Below, piece by piece: positions 7,994-15,205 of a stretch of DNA of 64,000 bases; the stretch's first letter is position 1, and each line of letters starts with the position of its first letter. Origin of the DNA: VAZQ01 sp036557705 (GTDB lineage: Bacteria; Pseudomonadota; Alphaproteobacteria; Rhizobiales; Xanthobacteraceae); assembly GCA_036557705.1 (NCBI GenBank), contig DATBHB010000193.1:1-64000 (forward strand), read 5' to 3'. The notes below the pieces were generated by a model. The model made no database searches and was not told the origin of the DNA. It saw nothing but the letters and a program-made list of their open reading frames with translations. Made by a program: the position numbers and the translations under genes.

Positions 7994-9202
7994 TCAAGGA
8001 ATCTTCTTCATCGGCTTGGGATCGAGACCGAACAGTTCTGCCGCATTGCCGCCGAGGATCTTGCGCTTGGCGCCCGCCTTGAGGAACGGCAGGTCATAGA
8101 TGATGCTCGGCAGGTCGAAGTCCCAATGCGGGTAGTCGGACGACCAAACGAGCCGGTTCTCGGCATTGATCATCTTGAAGGTTGCTTCGAGGATCGAGAG
8201 ATCGTCGGGGACCTCCATCGGCTGCGACGAGTAATACATCTCGCGCATGTATTCGCTCGGCTTGCGTTTGCAGGACGGGCAATCGGAGGTGCGCATCATG
8301 TAGGAATGGTCGAGCCGCTGCATCAGGCAATAGGCCCAGGTCAGGCCGCTCTCGATCCACAGCACCTTGAGCTTGGGGAAGCGTTCCGGCAGGCCATTAA
8401 TGACCCAGTTGGTCATGTGGACCATGTTGAACCACATGAAGCCCAGCGAGTGCACCGAGATGAAGCGGTTCGTGGTGGCAAGCGCCCGATCGTCCCAGCT
8501 GTAGGCGGCGTGGAACGAAATCGGCTTGCCCATTTCCTCGAGCAGCGCGTAGGTCTTCATATAGGCGTTGTCGTGCACCGGTTTGTAGCGCGGTGAGGTG
8601 ACCATGAAGCCGACCACGCCCTTCCTGTCGCCGAAATCCTTCACGGTACGATAGGCGGCATCGGGATCGTTGAAGGGCAGATACAGCATCGAGATGATGC
8701 GCGGCTCGTGCGCCAGGATGCGCTCGCAGAGCCAGCGGTTGTAGGCACGGCACAAGCCGGTCTCGACCTCGACCTGCGGATGCAGCCCGAGGAAAAGCAT
8801 CGGGGTGGGGAACAGGCAGGCATAATCGACGCCCATCGCGTTCATCCACTCCCGCGTCATGGCGATGTCGCGATGTTCTTCGCCGTTTCCCTTGTAGTGC
8901 TTGCGCAGATTGGAGCGCGTGATGCGGCCGCTCAGTCCCTGGTAGCCTACCTGGCTGTTGAGGAAACCTGAGCGCCCGCCCCGGTTGACGGATTCCATCG
9001 CCTCCATCCGCATCACCGGGCTCTCGATGTAGGTATAGACTTCCTTGTAGTGCTCGTTTTCGTAATGGTGGGAGTCGACATCGACGATCAGAAAATCCTG
9101 GTAGTTGCGTGCGCGCGCCTGCTGGCTCGCGTGCTCCAGCGATTTGGTTTCCGAGAACGCGTCGTAGCTGAGATTGCGGACTTCATTGCGGAGCATATCC
9201 AT
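7994..9202 (-). CDS. Amidohydrolase family protein (ACMSD-like decarboxylase/hydrolase)
   Basis: A 402-residue metal-dependent TIM-barrel protein of the amidohydrolase-2 family, which contains 2-amino-3-carboxymuconate semialdehyde decarboxylase and related enzymes. The metal-binding start is FLIVDVDSHHYENEHY. Later motifs are VDYACLFPTPML, ISFHAAYSW (barrel histidine), KVLWIESGLTW and the C-terminal LVWSSDYPHWD with the catalytic Asp. The ATG at 9202 is chosen because a GAGGAAG site precedes it. A cysteine-rich insert (SDCPSCKRKPSEY) is unusual. It lies 17 bp downstream of the Rieske gene and 14 bp upstream of the aldolase gene, so it belongs to a three-gene catabolic operon. Confidence 0.85.
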   Translation of the reverse strand: MDMLRNEVRNLSYDAFSETKSLEHASQQARARNYQDFLIVDVDSHHYENEHYKEVYTYIESPVMRMEAMESVNRGGRSGFLNSQVGYQGLSGRITRSNLRKHYKGNGEEHRDIAMTREWMNAMGVDYACLFPTPMLFLGLHPQVEVETGLCRAYNRWLCERILAHEPRIISMLYLPFNDPDAAYRTVKDFGDRKGVVGFMVTSPRYKPVHDNAYMKTYALLEEMGKPISFHAAYSWDDRALATTNRFISVHSLGFMWFNMVHMTNWVINGLPERFPKLKVLWIESGLTWAYCLMQRLDHSYMMRTSDCPSCKRKPSEYMREMYYSSQPMEVPDDLSILEATFKMINAENRLVWSSDYPHWDFDLPSIIYDLPFLKAGAKRKILGGNAAELFGLDPKPMKKIP

Positions 9203-9219
9203 GGGCGCTTCCTCGTCTT

Positions 9220-9582
9220 TCAGATCACGACGAAAATCTCTTCGCCGCGGCGGACCACCGGATATTTGCGAAGCTTGAGGCGGCGGTCGCCGGCGCATTC
9301 GCCGGTCTTGATGTCATATTCGTAGCCGTGCCACGGGCACACGAAGTGAACCTCGTCGGAAAAGGTCTGGCCCTCGTAGGTGCGGTCGGCGCCGATGAGA
9401 TCCACCACTTTGTTGATCAGGATACCCTCGCAGGCAGGCCCGCCGGCATGGACGCAATAATTGCTGTAGGCGTAATACCCGCCATCCTTGAAGAACACGC
9501 CGACCTCGTGCTTGCCGGAGACCACGATCCGGCGGTCGCCGTCCTTGAGATCGGACGCCTTGGCGACAAAACATTCAGGCAT
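9220..9582 (-). CDS. Rieske [2Fe-2S] ferredoxin-like protein
   Basis: A 120-residue stand-alone Rieske domain. Ligand boxes are YCVHAGG (C-x-H) and CPWHGYEYD (C-x-x-H). They are separated by about 36 residues, whereas ordinary Rieske ferredoxins have about 16. The insertion (ILINKVVDLIGADRTYEG) is part of a recognised longer-loop subtype. The C-terminal RRLKLRKYPVVRRGEEIFVVI is normal. The ATG at 9582 follows a GGAAGGA site. It is the first gene of an operon with an amidohydrolase and an aldolase. No oxygenase alpha subunit or reductase is near, so it either feeds electrons to a distant oxygenase or serves another redox role. Confidence 0.88.
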   Translation of the reverse strand: MPECFVAKASDLKDGDRRIVVSGKHEVGVFFKDGGYYAYSNYCVHAGGPACEGILINKVVDLIGADRTYEGQTFSDEVHFVCPWHGYEYDIKTGECAGDRRLKLRKYPVVRRGEEIFVVI

Positions 9583-9680
9583 TTCTGATCCTTCCACGGG
9601 TGGTCAGGGCCGGCCACGTGATAGCACTTTACGCGGCGTGCGTCCCGGCCCAAAACCATGCATTACAGGAGTAAACACTC
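9583..9680. promoter_or_regulatory. Divergent intergenic region between the Rieske operon and the SDR gene
   Basis: A 98-bp gap between divergently oriented starts (9582 leftward, 9681 rightward). Both promoters must lie here or overlap the genes. An AGGAG ribosome site precedes the rightward ATG. I see no convincing operator. Confidence 0.4.
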
Positions 9681-10625
9681 ATGCCCACCCTGGTCACTGG
9701 CGCTGGATTGATCGGCACCGCCTTTGCACAACTTGCCTTGGCGCGCGGCGAGACTGTGATCTTCCTCGACCCCGAGCCGCGCGCCGACTTCCTGCGCCTG
9801 AAGCTCGGAGAAACTGGTTACCGGCTCGCCCGCAAGGATGTGCGCGACCTGCCGGGACTGATCGAGACCATCCGATCGAACAATGTCGACACCGTCGTGC
9901 ACACCGCCGGATTGATCGGCCCGCGCGTCCAGGAGGCGCTTGGCGTCGCCTTCGACATCAATCTCGGGGGCACCCGCAATGTTGCCGAAGCGGTGCGGCT
10001 TTCCAGCGTGCGCCGGCTCGTCCATATCAGCACCTTCGGGGTTTATGATCGGCGGCGGCCGGCCAGCGGTCCGGTCACTGAGGATTTTCCCCGCGGCCCG
10101 GGCCGCGGCTACGGCAATTACAAGGTCGCCAAGGAATTGACCCTCGAAGCCTATGCCGGGGTCTATGGGTTCGAGCTGATCGTGTTGCGCCCCGCCAACG
10201 TGTTTGGAGTGGGGCATTTCTGGTCGGGATCGAGCGGCGGCCGCAAGATGCAGGCGCTCGTCGAGGCAGCGCTCGCCGGCGCCATCGCCCGCGTCTCGGC
10301 CTCCGATGCGGCGCCGAATGAATATGTCTATGCCAAGGACGTGGGCCGGGCGGTCGATCTCGCCGCTACAGTACGACTGCCGCCGCAACCGATCTTCAAT
10401 ATCGGCAACGGCTATGTCACGCCTTTCGACGAGGTGCTTACGGCGCTCAAGGGGCTTTGTCCGACGCTGCGATACGCTGTCGAGCCGGGCGCGAGGCCGC
10501 CAGAAAATCTCGCGCCGCTCGACATTTCGGCGGCCAAGCGCCACCTCGGATGGGAGCCGCGCTTCACGATCTCGTCGGCGCTCGACGATTACCTCAAGGA
10601 ACTCGCCGCCGCGCGGGCGAGATAA
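9681..10625 (+). CDS. NAD-dependent epimerase/dehydratase (extended SDR)
   Basis: A 314-residue extended short-chain dehydrogenase. The cofactor motif is LVTGAGLIGTAFAQ with Asp at the end of strand 2 (VIFLDPE), pointing to NAD(H). VVHTAGLIGPR is the strand-4 motif, HISTFGVYD contains the catalytic Ser/Thr position, and the YxxxK pair is NYKVAKE. Then follow LRPANVFGVGHFW, EYVYAKDVGRAV and FNIGNGYVTPFDEV, as in UDP-sugar epimerases. The substrate is probably a nucleotide sugar or a related hydroxy compound. It is divergent from the Rieske operon, so it could serve that pathway, but this is inference. A dispersed repeat begins directly after its stop. Confidence 0.88.
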   Translation: MPTLVTGAGLIGTAFAQLALARGETVIFLDPEPRADFLRLKLGETGYRLARKDVRDLPGLIETIRSNNVDTVVHTAGLIGPRVQEALGVAFDINLGGTRNVAEAVRLSSVRRLVHISTFGVYDRRRPASGPVTEDFPRGPGRGYGNYKVAKELTLEAYAGVYGFELIVLRPANVFGVGHFWSGSSGGRKMQALVEAALAGAIARVSASDAAPNEYVYAKDVGRAVDLAATVRLPPQPIFNIGNGYVTPFDEVLTALKGLCPTLRYAVEPGARPPENLAPLDISAAKRHLGWEPRFTISSALDDYLKELAAARAR

Positions 10626-10630
10626 CATGT

Positions 10631-10764
10631 GTAGGGTGGGCAAAGACGCGTTCACACGCACGAGCCGCGCCACACGTAGGAAGAAACGCCGTGCCCACGC
10701 GGACGCGCACCACGCGTGGGCACGGCACACGCGCTGAAGCGCGTTGCGCCTTTGCCCACCCTAC
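10631..10764. repeat. Dispersed inverted-repeat element, GTAGGGTGGGCAAA family, copy 1
   Basis: Begins GTAGGGTGGGCAAAGACGCG and ends CGCCTTTGCCCACCCTAC, so the outer 14 bases are inverted repeats about 130 bp apart. Between them are internal CG-rich palindromic segments. Related composites occur at 15031-15189, 19503-19572 and 34379-34484. It lies between convergent genes and may also act as a terminator. Confidence 0.8.
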
Positions 10765-10782
10765 GAAGTCGGTGACCGGCTC

Positions 10783-11472
10783 TCAGTTCGCCGCGAAGCA
10801 GTAGAACAGGCCGGCGCCGCCGGTGCTGCGCAGATCGTTCTGGCTGCAGCCGCCATCCGGGCCGCGGGAGGGATGCGAGGAATTCCACGACCTCGACTGC
10901 TCCGAATCGTTAAGGCCGGTGCGGTCGATATGGCCGAGCATTGCCGAGCCTTGCGTGCTGCTGGTCCAGTTGCGGCAGGTGCGGTCTTCGCCTGCCGGGA
11001 AGGCGCGCCCGTCCGGCTGCGAACCGGTCAGCGCGTCGTGCCAGTTGGGATCCCAGCCGACGCCCGCCACAACGGTGCCGCGGTTGGTCAGCGAGTTCTG
11101 CGAGCTGAGCTTGTTGTTGTTGCTGTGCAGATCGTCGACGTTCTGCGCAATGACGACGCTCTTGAAATTCTGCCACGGCCCGCGGCCGATGCGATCGCGC
11201 GCATTCACGGCCTGGCCGCCGCCGGCAGCCTGGGTGCTCAGATACGCACGCCAGGTCTTGCTCCCCGCCCCTGCCGCCTGCGCCAATTGCTGACAGTGGC
11301 GGTCGGCGCCTTCAAGGCCGCCCAGATCGGCGCCCTTGCCGACTGGGGCGCTGGTCACGAAAAAGCTCATGTTGGGCGACTGCGGAGCCTGCTGCGCCAT
11401 TGCGCCTGCGCTCCAGCCAAAGGCCAAGAGGGCCGCCGAACCCAGTATCGATGCTCGCGTGCTGCTCCTCAT
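10783..11472 (-). CDS. Secreted lectin-like protein of unknown function
   Basis: A 229-residue protein with a Sec signal (SILGSAALLAFGWSAGAMAQ). The mature part starts MSFFVTSAPVGKGADLGGLEGADRHCQQLA, and contains TWRAYLSTQA, IGRGPWQNFKSVVIA, a Asn/Ser-rich LHSNNNKLSSQNSLTNRG, ALTGSQPDGRAF, CRNWTS and a C-terminal LFYCFAAN. The GADRHCQ...WRAYLST pattern resembles the endostatin/C-type-lectin-like domain in several bacterial outer-membrane lectins. The cysteines (HCQQ, TCRNW, GGCSQ, FYCFA) suggest two disulfides. The ligand is unknown; it could bind a surface polysaccharide. No operon partner. Confidence 0.75.
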   Translation of the reverse strand: MRSSTRASILGSAALLAFGWSAGAMAQQAPQSPNMSFFVTSAPVGKGADLGGLEGADRHCQQLAQAAGAGSKTWRAYLSTQAAGGGQAVNARDRIGRGPWQNFKSVVIAQNVDDLHSNNNKLSSQNSLTNRGTVVAGVGWDPNWHDALTGSQPDGRAFPAGEDRTCRNWTSSTQGSAMLGHIDRTGLNDSEQSRSWNSSHPSRGPDGGCSQNDLRSTGGAGLFYCFAAN

Positions 11473-11571
11473 CTAATCCTCCCGGTTGTTTCTGGTCCAA
11501 TCAGTAAGGCGTCACCCCCACCCTCCCCGCCAGCGGGGGAGCGTCAGGGTGGCGGCAACGTAGCATCGCAC

Positions 11572-12030
11572 TCATGCCGGTGGAATGAACACGTATTGCT
11601 TGAGCCGGTCGGTCTCCTGCTGGCCGACATATTTGCCGATTTCCTTGTCGAACTGCGCCCAGGTCTTCCACGGCCGGTATTCCATCAGCTCGGCCGACAT
11701 GCGCGTGCCGACACCCGGAATCAGAAGGAACTCATCGCGGGTGCCGGTGTTCAGATTGATCTTGACGAATGCCTGCCGGTAGACGTCGCGCGCCTGCTCC
11801 GGCGTGAGCTTCTGCTCAATCAGGAACTTGTTGAGATCGATCGCCGTCGCAAACGGCCGCCGGGCGATCAGGCCCTGGACGATGGCCGGGGTCATGTGCG
11901 GCAGCTGCGCCAGCTCGTTTTCCGCCGCCATATTAGGGTCGAGGAGGCCTTTGCCGACCTGCGCGCCAACCGGCATCGCCAGCAGCGCAAAAAGGATCAG
12001 AACGAGTGTTCCGGGCGCGCGATATGACAT
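11572..12030 (-). CDS. Exported helix-hairpin-helix protein (ComEA-like)
   Basis: A 152-residue protein with an N-terminal hydrophobic signal (TLVLILFALLAMPVGAQ) and two helix-hairpin-helix segments: ENELAQLPHMTPAIVQGLIA near residues 37-56 and NLNTGTRDEFLLIPGVGTRMSAELM with the LIPGVG hairpin. HhH domains of this type occur in the DNA-uptake protein ComEA, but they also serve as protein-interaction modules. The start at 12030 has a GGAG site. Its ATG lies directly next to the stop of the upstream membrane gene, indicating tight translational coupling. With no competence genes around, a DNA-binding role is not assured. Confidence 0.8.
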   Translation of the reverse strand: MSYRAPGTLVLILFALLAMPVGAQVGKGLLDPNMAAENELAQLPHMTPAIVQGLIARRPFATAIDLNKFLIEQKLTPEQARDVYRQAFVKINLNTGTRDEFLLIPGVGTRMSAELMEYRPWKTWAQFDKEIGKYVGQQETDRLKQYVFIPPA

Positions 12031-12031
12031 C

Positions 12032-12514
12032 TCACCACTCCTTCGACGCCATGAACCTGAAACTGCTCCGGTAGCGGAGGTCCGAAAGCACATAGGCGAG
12101 CCCGAGCAGTCCGAGCTGGATCATCATGCCCGGGGCAAGCAGCGGCGGGGCTTTGGCGCGCAGCACCTTATCGATCAGTTCCCACGTGCTCATCTGCGGA
12201 TCGAGATCGAGCTGAAATTCGGCCGATCCATAGAAATGCGCGATGCAGCCCACGACGCCCGCGATGACGAAGAGCCCCATCAGGCCCATGAGCGCATTGA
12301 GGCTCGTGACGCCGCGTCGCGCCAAATGCCAGATCACCGTGACCAGCGCGAGCGTAATGAGTATCAGCGGAACGAATTGCAGCGGCTCTTCGTAATGTTC
12401 GAGCAAAATCAGCTCCGTGATCGTGCCGAGGAGGCCAAGCACGAGCACCGCGAGGATCCAGATGCGAAGGAGTTCGAGAGGCGCAGCGCCCGCCTCCTGC
12501 TTCTGCACTTCCAT
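12032..12514 (-). CDS. Inner-membrane protein with four predicted helices, unknown function
   Basis: A 160-residue integral membrane protein. Hydrophobic segments are roughly at residues 15-37 (LLRIWILAVLVLGLLGTITEL), 46-65 (FVPLILITLALVTVIWHLA), 73-92 (NALMGLMGLFVIAGVVGCIA) and 125-143 (APGMMIQLGLLGLAYVLSDL). A short periplasmic or cytoplasmic loop between the third and fourth contains FQLDLDPQMSTWELIDK. It is the middle gene of a three-gene operon, 11 bp after the periplasmic helical protein and directly before the helix-hairpin-helix gene. I do not recognise the family. Confidence 0.8.
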   Translation of the reverse strand: MEVQKQEAGAAPLELLRIWILAVLVLGLLGTITELILLEHYEEPLQFVPLILITLALVTVIWHLARRGVTSLNALMGLMGLFVIAGVVGCIAHFYGSAEFQLDLDPQMSTWELIDKVLRAKAPPLLAPGMMIQLGLLGLAYVLSDLRYRSSFRFMASKEW

Positions 12515-12525
12515 GGCCGATGCCT

Positions 12526-13272
12526 CTATCGGGAAGCCCGCGCCTCTTTGGCGATCTGCGCCACGATTTCGTTGTAACGGCTCATGACGTCGTTGACGAG
12601 CCGGGTCACTGCATCGCTGTCAGGTTTATCCGGCGTCAAGGCCTTCTCGATTTCGATCATCCCCTTTTCAATCGCCACATAAGCGTCCTCGGAACGCGCC
12701 TTGACCAGATCCTCGATGCTGTCCCAGTTGTCGTCGAATGCCGTGAAGGCTTTCCGCGCCTTCTCAATGTTGCCGGTTTTGATCGCCGGATTGACCTGCC
12801 GCAGATCGGCACGCACGATGCGCAGCCGCGCAACGTCGTCATAGAGCGGGCTGAGCGGGGCCGCCTTTTCGACCATGGCGACGGCCTCGTCATATTTTGC
12901 GAGCATGGCCTGCGCGTCGGCGGTCAACGCCGCCGTGTCGGGGTTGGGCCCCGCAAGAGCCTTGTCGATCCTGGCCTGATATTCGTGTTCGAGAGTATTG
13001 TACATCTCACGGCTGCGCGTGTTGATGTAGAACTCGATGCCGTTCCAGGCTGAATCGTAGGCTTCGAATCCGGCTCTCGCACGGGCGATGTCGCGCTGCT
13101 GCAGAGCGCTGAGAGTTTCCACCAGCGTCGGCCGCACTGCCTTGATGCTCTTGACTTCAAAACGCTCAGCGCCGGCCGCTCCTTGAGCCAGCGCAACGGA
13201 GCCTCCCGCGAGAACGGCGGCGACAGCAAGGCCAGCGACTAGACCTATTCCCGGACTGCGGGTGCGCTCCAT
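12526..13272 (-). CDS. Periplasmic helical protein, resembles the extracytoplasmic part of FTR1-type proteins
   Basis: A 248-residue protein with a Sec signal (GLVAGLAVAAVLAGGSVALAQ) and an almost wholly alpha-helical mature part. Two similar repeats are visible: ARARAGFEAYDSAWNGIEFYINTRS followed by MYNTLEHEYQARIDKAL, and ARKAFTAFDDNWDSIEDLVKARS followed by AYVAIEKGMIEIEKAL. This D-x-x-W helical repeat recalls the N-terminal periplasmic region of FTR1 iron permeases and imelysin-like proteins, so metal handling is possible but unproven. A strong GGAGGAGG site precedes the ATG at 13272. First gene of an operon with the membrane and helix-hairpin-helix genes. Confidence 0.75.
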   Translation of the reverse strand: MERTRSPGIGLVAGLAVAAVLAGGSVALAQGAAGAERFEVKSIKAVRPTLVETLSALQQRDIARARAGFEAYDSAWNGIEFYINTRSREMYNTLEHEYQARIDKALAGPNPDTAALTADAQAMLAKYDEAVAMVEKAAPLSPLYDDVARLRIVRADLRQVNPAIKTGNIEKARKAFTAFDDNWDSIEDLVKARSEDAYVAIEKGMIEIEKALTPDKPDSDAVTRLVNDVMSRYNEIVAQIAKEARASR

Positions 13273-13448
13273 GATATCCTCCTCCCTGATCACTTAATCT
13301 CACTTATCCGACCGGCGGTCGGAAGCTTTTCTAGAACGAGTCTAAATTGGGAAGGTTCGGTTGACAAGCCGCATAATCCCGGACGCGAAGTCTGGGGCGC
13401 GAACGCGAACCTGAGTAGCCTTAAAAATCGTGAGCCGGGCCGTTGCCT

Positions 13449-13685
13449 CTATCCGCCCTGGCTGTCGGGCTCCGGCATGGCACGAGCCTTGATCGAATCC
13501 CAGGTGCGGCTGTGTTTGCCGTGCAAAAAGACGGCAAGCGGCTGCCGTAACGCTTCACCCTCGGCGGCCAGCGCCTGCTCGAACAGATCGTGCTGAACAT
13601 CGTGAGGCAGCCGGCTCCATAACTTCACTACAGCCTCGCCAAGAGCTCGGGCGAGCTGCTCCTGCGGTTTGCCGATGCCCTCCAT
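13449..13685 (-). CDS. Small hypothetical protein (78 aa)
   Basis: A 78-residue soluble, mostly helical protein: MEGIGKPQEQLARALGEAVV, then LWSRLPHDVQHDLFEQAL and AVFLHGKHSRTWDSIKA. The start at 13685 is set by a GGAGGAG site six bases upstream. The LPHDVQHDLFE...LRQPLAVFLHGKH pattern looks like a conserved small protein of rhizobia with no assigned function. It sits 67 bp downstream of another small gene on the same strand; the two are probably cotranscribed. Confidence 0.7.
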   Translation of the reverse strand: MEGIGKPQEQLARALGEAVVKLWSRLPHDVQHDLFEQALAAEGEALRQPLAVFLHGKHSRTWDSIKARAMPEPDSQGG

Positions 13686-13752
13686 GCCATTCTCCTCCAG
13701 GCGACAATTCAAAAACGCTGCCGAAACCGACGTTGCTTCGGTGCAGGTCCGG

Positions 13753-13986
13753 TCAGTGCCGGGCTCCGGTATCCTCAGGCTCCATCGCACTCTTTTCAAG
13801 GAAGGCTTGCCCCAGATTGGCCAGTGCATCGGCCATCAGTTTCGATTGTTCCGTTTCCGGAGCCAGCAGAATGAGGTCGGCGAGGCTTTCGGTCATTCTG
13901 GCCGCCAGCTCGGTGAGGTCGGCGCCTTCACGCTCCATGTGCTTCTGCACGACCTCGTTTATGTCGCAGTGCAGGCAATCGCTCAT
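13753..13986 (-). CDS. Small hypothetical protein with N-terminal CxxC (77 aa)
   Basis: A 77-residue acidic helical protein beginning MSDCLHCDINEVVQKHMERE. A CLHC pair is followed by a histidine, so metal binding or a redox role is conceivable. The rest (LTELAARMTESLADLILL, then KLMADALANLGQAFLEK) is amphipathic helix. No recognised family. The ATG at 13986 follows a GGAG-like site. It is upstream of the 78-residue small gene and downstream of a Bug receptor gene (42 bp), all leftward. Confidence 0.65.
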   Translation of the reverse strand: MSDCLHCDINEVVQKHMEREGADLTELAARMTESLADLILLAPETEQSKLMADALANLGQAFLEKSAMEPEDTGARH

Positions 13987-14028
13987 GTCATCTCCATCTG
14001 CCCCTTCCAGGATATCGGTCCCGCGCGC

Positions 14029-15096
14029 TCATTTTGGAAGGCCGCCCAGGATGGCCGTAACCTGCGCGATGACGGGTTTCGGGGTGCTCAGAACCGCTGC
14101 AATCGCCGCCTGCGTCTCTTCGCCGGTCATCGGATCGATGTCGGCATTGAGTTTTTGTGCCTCGGCCAGGAATTCGGGGTCTTTCACAGTTGCATCGAAA
14201 CCGCGGCGCAAGATCGTTACGCGCTCGTCCGGGACGCTAGGCGGCGCCGCCAAGGGACGCGCGATCGAGACGGCGAGCGATATGAACCGGGCGACGGCTT
14301 CCTTCTCGGGGTCACCGGCCACAAGATCGGAAAGCAGCGGCACTCCCGGCAGGTCCGGCTCCTTGCGCAGCCCGGTCTGGATCAGAACGTTGAGTTTGCC
14401 GTCGCGAAATTCGTTGTTGAGCGTGGATTTGATGCTCGCCCAGGTGCTGTTGGCATGGCCGTCGATCTCGCCGCGCTGCATGGCGAGATTGATCTGGCCA
14501 GTCCCGCCGTAGCCCTGAATGATTCGAAAGCGTGTTCCGAGGAGCGAATTATAAAGCGTCGGTCCCACGACCGTCGCCGACCCGGCTCCGGTCGCGCCTA
14601 CCGTCACGTCCCTGCTCATGGCGTCCGCGAGAGTCGCGACCTTCGAGGCCCCCCAGGTCACCGTGACGTTGTTCGACCGGCTGAAATTGCCCAGCCACTT
14701 GAATGAGGTCAGCGACATTTGCATTCCGCGCCCGCCGACAGCTTCGATTACGAGGAGGCCTTGGCTGACGAGAGTGAGGAATGTGCCATCCTGCGGAGCG
14801 GCCTTTGCGGCGTAATTTGCCGCCAATAACCCGCCGGCTCCCGGCTGATTGAGGACGACGAAGCCCGGATGGCCGGGGATGTGCTTTCCCATGTGCCTCG
14901 CCAGGAGCCGCAGATAGGTATCATAGCCGGCGCCGGCTGTGCTGTGCGTCGAGAGCGAAACCGTCTTGCCGGCGAAGACGTCTTGCGCCGAGGCGGGCAC
15001 TATAATGACGGCGCTAATAATCGCGCTCCGCAGGGCGGGCAAAATCGCCTTGCGGGGTGTTCGGGCAGCGCACGATTTCAGGGCGATTTTGCTCAC
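14029..15096 (-). CDS. Bug/TctC-like tripartite tricarboxylate transporter receptor
   Basis: A 355-residue periplasmic solute receptor. The mature start is FAGKTVSLSTHSTAGAGYDTYLRLLARHMGKHIPG, then VLNQPGAGGLLAANYAAKAAPQDGT, VGATGAGSATVVGP and QGYGGTGQINLAMQRGEIDG, as in Bug proteins that bind carboxylates. The signal peptide is KAILPALRSAIISAVIIVPASAQ. No methionine lies near it; the best start is a GTG at 15096, which is inside a copy of the GTGGGCAAA-type repeat, so the original 5' end seems to have been overwritten by the repeat. A longer frame back to 15201 reads through repeat sequence. No TctA or TctB permease genes are near, so the receptor is an orphan. Confidence 0.8.
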   Translation of the reverse strand: MSKIALKSCAARTPRKAILPALRSAIISAVIIVPASAQDVFAGKTVSLSTHSTAGAGYDTYLRLLARHMGKHIPGHPGFVVLNQPGAGGLLAANYAAKAAPQDGTFLTLVSQGLLVIEAVGGRGMQMSLTSFKWLGNFSRSNNVTVTWGASKVATLADAMSRDVTVGATGAGSATVVGPTLYNSLLGTRFRIIQGYGGTGQINLAMQRGEIDGHANSTWASIKSTLNNEFRDGKLNVLIQTGLRKEPDLPGVPLLSDLVAGDPEKEAVARFISLAVSIARPLAAPPSVPDERVTILRRGFDATVKDPEFLAEAQKLNADIDPMTGEETQAAIAAVLSTPKPVIAQVTAILGGLPK

Positions 15097-15189
15097 GCGG
15101 TCCAATCTCTGCTTCAGACCGCGTGGGCAAAGGCGCGCAACAGCTGTTCTCGATTCCGAGGGATCGCGACGCGCCTTTGCCCACCCTAC
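15031..15189. repeat. Dispersed GTAGGGTGGGCAAA-family element, copy 2, overlapping a gene start
   Basis: Units CAGGGCGGGCAAAATCGCC at 15031, GGGCGATTTTGCTCACGCGG at 15081, GCGTGGGCAAAGGCGCG near 15121 and GCGCCTTTGCCCACCCTAC at 15171-15189 form nested inverted repeats. The leftmost part lies inside the coding frame of the Bug receptor 14029-15096 and supplies its GTG start. Confidence 0.75.
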
Positions 15190-15205
15190 ATATCGGTACA
15201 TTCCC

